DNA of 44,872 nt from Streptomyces sp. JHA26. Lineage in GTDB: Bacteria > Actinomycetota > Actinomycetes > Streptomycetales > Streptomycetaceae. Where the stretch lies: contig NZ_BDJC01000055.1 of NCBI RefSeq assembly GCF_002005565.1, positions 1-44,872 of the forward strand, given 5' to 3'. The translations under genes were made by a program, and so were the position numbers. Shown here one piece after another: positions 43,199 through 44,872 of the stretch. The notes under the pieces were generated by a model, which searched no databases, was not told where the DNA came from, and saw nothing but the letters and a program-made list of their open reading frames with translations. Every line of letters starts with the position of its first letter. Position 1 is the first letter of the stretch.

Positions 43199-43630
43199 AT
43201 GACGCACGCCCTGCCCACCGTCGACACGGCCACCCCCTCGCTCGACACGGCGCGCTTCCTGCGCCTCGTGCTGCGTGTCGACAGCGCGAGCACTGCAGTG
43301 ATGGCGGTCATGCTGATCGCGGCCTGTGTGCCGCTCGGTTCCGCCACCGGCATGCCGGTGGGGTTCACGGTCGGGTTCGGGATCTACCAGCTCGGCGGGG
43401 CGGCCGCGCTTGCCCTGATCGCGGGCTATCCAGTGATCCCGCCCGGACTGGTCCGGGCCGTGATCGCGGTGAACGCGGCCTCCGCCGTCGCCTGCGTCAC
43501 GCTGGCCTTCGCCGGCCTGGTCGACCTGACCGGCTTCGGAGTCGCCTTCATGCTCATCGGCGCACTGGTCGTCACCGTGTACGCCCTCTTGGAGTTCGCG
43601 GGCCTGCGGCGCATGACCGCCGCTGCATGA
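43199..43630 (+). CDS. four-TM membrane protein of unknown function
   Basis: Protein of 143 residues with four hydrophobic segments (about 28-48, 54-77, 84-107 and 113-133) and short loops. The start has AGGAGGA 8 nt upstream. It resembles small conserved Streptomyces membrane proteins often found opposite MmyB-like XRE genes, but I cannot name a family. Shared control with the regulator at 42259 is likely through the palindrome between them. Confidence 0.75.
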   Translation: MTHALPTVDTATPSLDTARFLRLVLRVDSASTAVMAVMLIAACVPLGSATGMPVGFTVGFGIYQLGGAAALALIAGYPVIPPGLVRAVIAVNAASAVACVTLAFAGLVDLTGFGVAFMLIGALVVTVYALLEFAGLRRMTAAA

Positions 43631-43691
43631 GGCGGTGGCGCGCACCGGCTCGGTCCACGCCATGGTCGGCTTCCACGACAGGACGACGGGA

Positions 43692-44564
43692 TCAGTCCCG
43701 GGGTGCGCGGGCCCGCATGTAGACGATCGGGGTGGGCAGCGTGATGATCCCGTCCGCCCCGCGCAGAGCATCCAGCCTGCGGGCGACCTCGGCGGCCAGT
43801 TCCTGGGCCTCCTGCTCGGCGAGCCGGTCCCAGAGGCGGCGCATCCCGTGCGTGCGGGTCCACCGGACCCACTGGTCCCCGGACTCGACGGTGATCAGCA
43901 GGTCCTCCTCGACGACCTCCGCGTCCACGAAGCCGGCGCCGGCCAGCGTGCTCGTCACGGCCTCCTCGGTCACCAGCCAGTTGTTGTGGATGTTCGTGAA
44001 CGGGCAGTCGTAGGCGTCTCCCTCCTTGGCCTGCGTCATGTGAGGCAGCAGCAGGTCATGGACGTCCTCGGGGAGGAAACCCCACTTCCCGGTCGCGGTC
44101 GGGAAGAAGGAAGGGGCGCTCGCGGCGAAGGTGCCGCCGGGCCGCAGGAGTTCGCGGTACGGCCTCAGTTCCGCCGGGCCGTGGGTCCAGATGAAGACAC
44201 TGAAGCCCCCGATGACTGCGTCGAACCGGGCCGGGGGGTACTCCGGCTGCTGCCCGTTCATCAGGTGCGTGGTGACCTGGCCGAGACCGCGTTCGCGGGC
44301 GTCCTTCTCGGCGTACTTGACCATCTCCTCCGAGATGTCGATACCGACCACCTCACCGCCGGCTCCGACTGCCTCGGCCACCGGGAAGAGGACGGCACCA
44401 CGGCCGCAGCCGACATCCAGCACGGACTGTCCGGCGCCGATTCCGGAGAATTCGACGAGTCGCCGGCCGATGGGCCCGAAGAATTCCACGCCGCTCTGGT
44501 CGTACACCGCTGCTGCGGCATCGAAGACTCGGTGCATCTCCGCCGTGCTCTCGGAATTTCCCAT
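43692..44564 (-). CDS. class I SAM-dependent methyltransferase
   Basis: Protein of 290 residues. Motif I is SVLDVGCGRGAVLFPVAEAV (about 48-66), followed by EVVGIDISEEMVKYAEKDAR (motif II), FDAVIGGFSVFIW (motif post-II) and LRPGGTFAASAP (motif III), the UbiE/Coq5-like small-molecule methyltransferase order. The C-terminal part (FTNIHNNWLVTEEAVTSTLAGAGFVDAEVVEEDLLI) is typical of natural-product O/C-methyltransferases. AAGGAG lies 7 nt before the ATG at 44564. It is read divergently from a gene running off the window, with a long inverted repeat between, and may belong to a cluster that continues beyond this window (inference). Confidence 0.87.
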   Translation of the reverse strand: MGNSESTAEMHRVFDAAAAVYDQSGVEFFGPIGRRLVEFSGIGAGQSVLDVGCGRGAVLFPVAEAVGAGGEVVGIDISEEMVKYAEKDARERGLGQVTTHLMNGQQPEYPPARFDAVIGGFSVFIWTHGPAELRPYRELLRPGGTFAASAPSFFPTATGKWGFLPEDVHDLLLPHMTQAKEGDAYDCPFTNIHNNWLVTEEAVTSTLAGAGFVDAEVVEEDLLITVESGDQWVRWTRTHGMRRLWDRLAEQEAQELAAEVARRLDALRGADGIITLPTPIVYMRARAPRD

Positions 44565-44660
44565 GTAACTGCTCCTTGCCGGGAGGAATAGGGATGGGCC
44601 ACCGTTCAGCGGCGCCTGCCATCGTGGAACACGGCTTCGCACCGCGTCCAATAATCGCCC

Positions 44661-44720
44661 CTTCTGACCGCCAGTAGCGTTCGTTATGAACTCATAGCGA
44701 ATGCTACTGGCAGCCAGAAG
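44661..44720. promoter_or_regulatory. 29+2+29 bp inverted repeat in a divergent promoter
   Basis: The arms 44661-44689 and 44692-44720 match at 25 of 29 positions when one is reverse-complemented, and all four differences are transitions. The centre reads TTATGA-AC-TCATAG. It lies 97 bp from the methyltransferase start and 93 bp from the next gene start, a place suited to an operator shared by both. Confidence 0.8.
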
Positions 44721-44812
44721 TCCCTTGTATTGGACGGCACAGGGCTGCCGCAGCCAACATCGGTCACCGGGACCGGGCCGCGCTCCGGTCTCCGTGGAAA
44801 GGGTGGAACAAA

Positions 44813-44872
44813 ATGAGTGAATTCCCAGGTTCGTCGGCTCCGCAGGGCGCGGGGACCACCGGAGTGGAGGCT
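44813..44872 (+). CDS. 5' end of a gene cut by the window edge
   Basis: The ATG at 44813 is preceded by GGAAAGGGTGGAACAAA, an acceptable ribosome binding site. Twenty codons are visible (MSEFPGSSAPQGAGTTGVEA), too few to name the product. It is divergent from the methyltransferase gene. Confidence 0.55.
   Translation, partial: MSEFPGSSAPQGAGTTGVEA

Overview
This is GC-rich actinobacterial DNA, almost certainly from a Streptomyces chromosome. The evidence is the strong G/C bias at third codon positions, frequent GTG starts, GTGA/ATGA stop-start overlaps, several regulator genes with little or no 5' leader, a perfect CebR-type operator, MmyB-like XRE regulators and Atu4866-family proteins. No rRNA, tRNA or CRISPR array was seen, and no intact integrase or transposase.

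Region 1 (1-17.9 kb) reads as ordinary, well-kept chromosome. It holds a ClC chloride channel coupled to a two-TM potassium channel; a cobalamin riboswitch driving cbiM-cbiN-cbiQ-cbiO (cobalt uptake ECF transporter, with cbiQ split by an apparent -1 frameshift); a DHA2-type drug efflux pump with two operator-like repeats around its promoter and a TetR regulator behind it; a VOC protein; a purine catabolic unit (xdhA-xdhB-xdhC, then guaD, converting guanine to xanthine to urate); a YbdK-type carboxylate-amine ligase; a Rieske/DUF2231 membrane protein and a divergent hemerythrin-domain protein.

Region 2 (18.1-21.8 kb) is a three-gene minus-strand unit. It encodes a small helical protein, a large WXG100-like protein of 786 residues and a lipoprotein, resembling type VII (ESX)-linked loci.

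Region 3 (21.8-32.4 kb) is a mosaic of working modules and gene scars. Working modules: VOC/MarR with two perfect operators; an AA10 LPMO with a CebR box and an 18-bp-stem terminator; an amidohydrolase-2 gene; an NmrA-MFS-MBL operon divergent from an Rrf2 regulator. Scars: a PPOX-family remnant, a permease/GH30/ricin-lectin deletion chimera, a frameshifted TetR, and Tn3- and IS4-type transposase remnants.

Region 4 (32.4-44.9 kb) holds an RHH/Doc toxin-antitoxin pair, two tandem MmyB-type regulators, a cluster containing two Atu4866-domain proteins (one fused to an amidohydrolase composite domain that lacks its catalytic barrel), a full amidohydrolase and an MFS exporter. After these come a decayed stretch, a third MmyB-type regulator divergent from a small membrane protein, a SAM methyltransferase, and the first 20 codons of a gene preceded by a 60-bp inverted repeat.

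The most unusual structure is repeated. The 3' end of a TrmA/RlmD-like RNA methyltransferase gene occurs three times on the minus strand (about 21.9, 24.8 and 42.0 kb). Two copies continue into the same ~100-bp sequence carrying 11-bp-spaced GAGCGTCA iterons, and one copy has iterons on both sides, like a tyrosine-recombinase attP. A fourth iteron pair sits next to the toxin-antitoxin genes. I infer that decayed integrative elements repeatedly used the methyltransferase 3' end as an attachment site.
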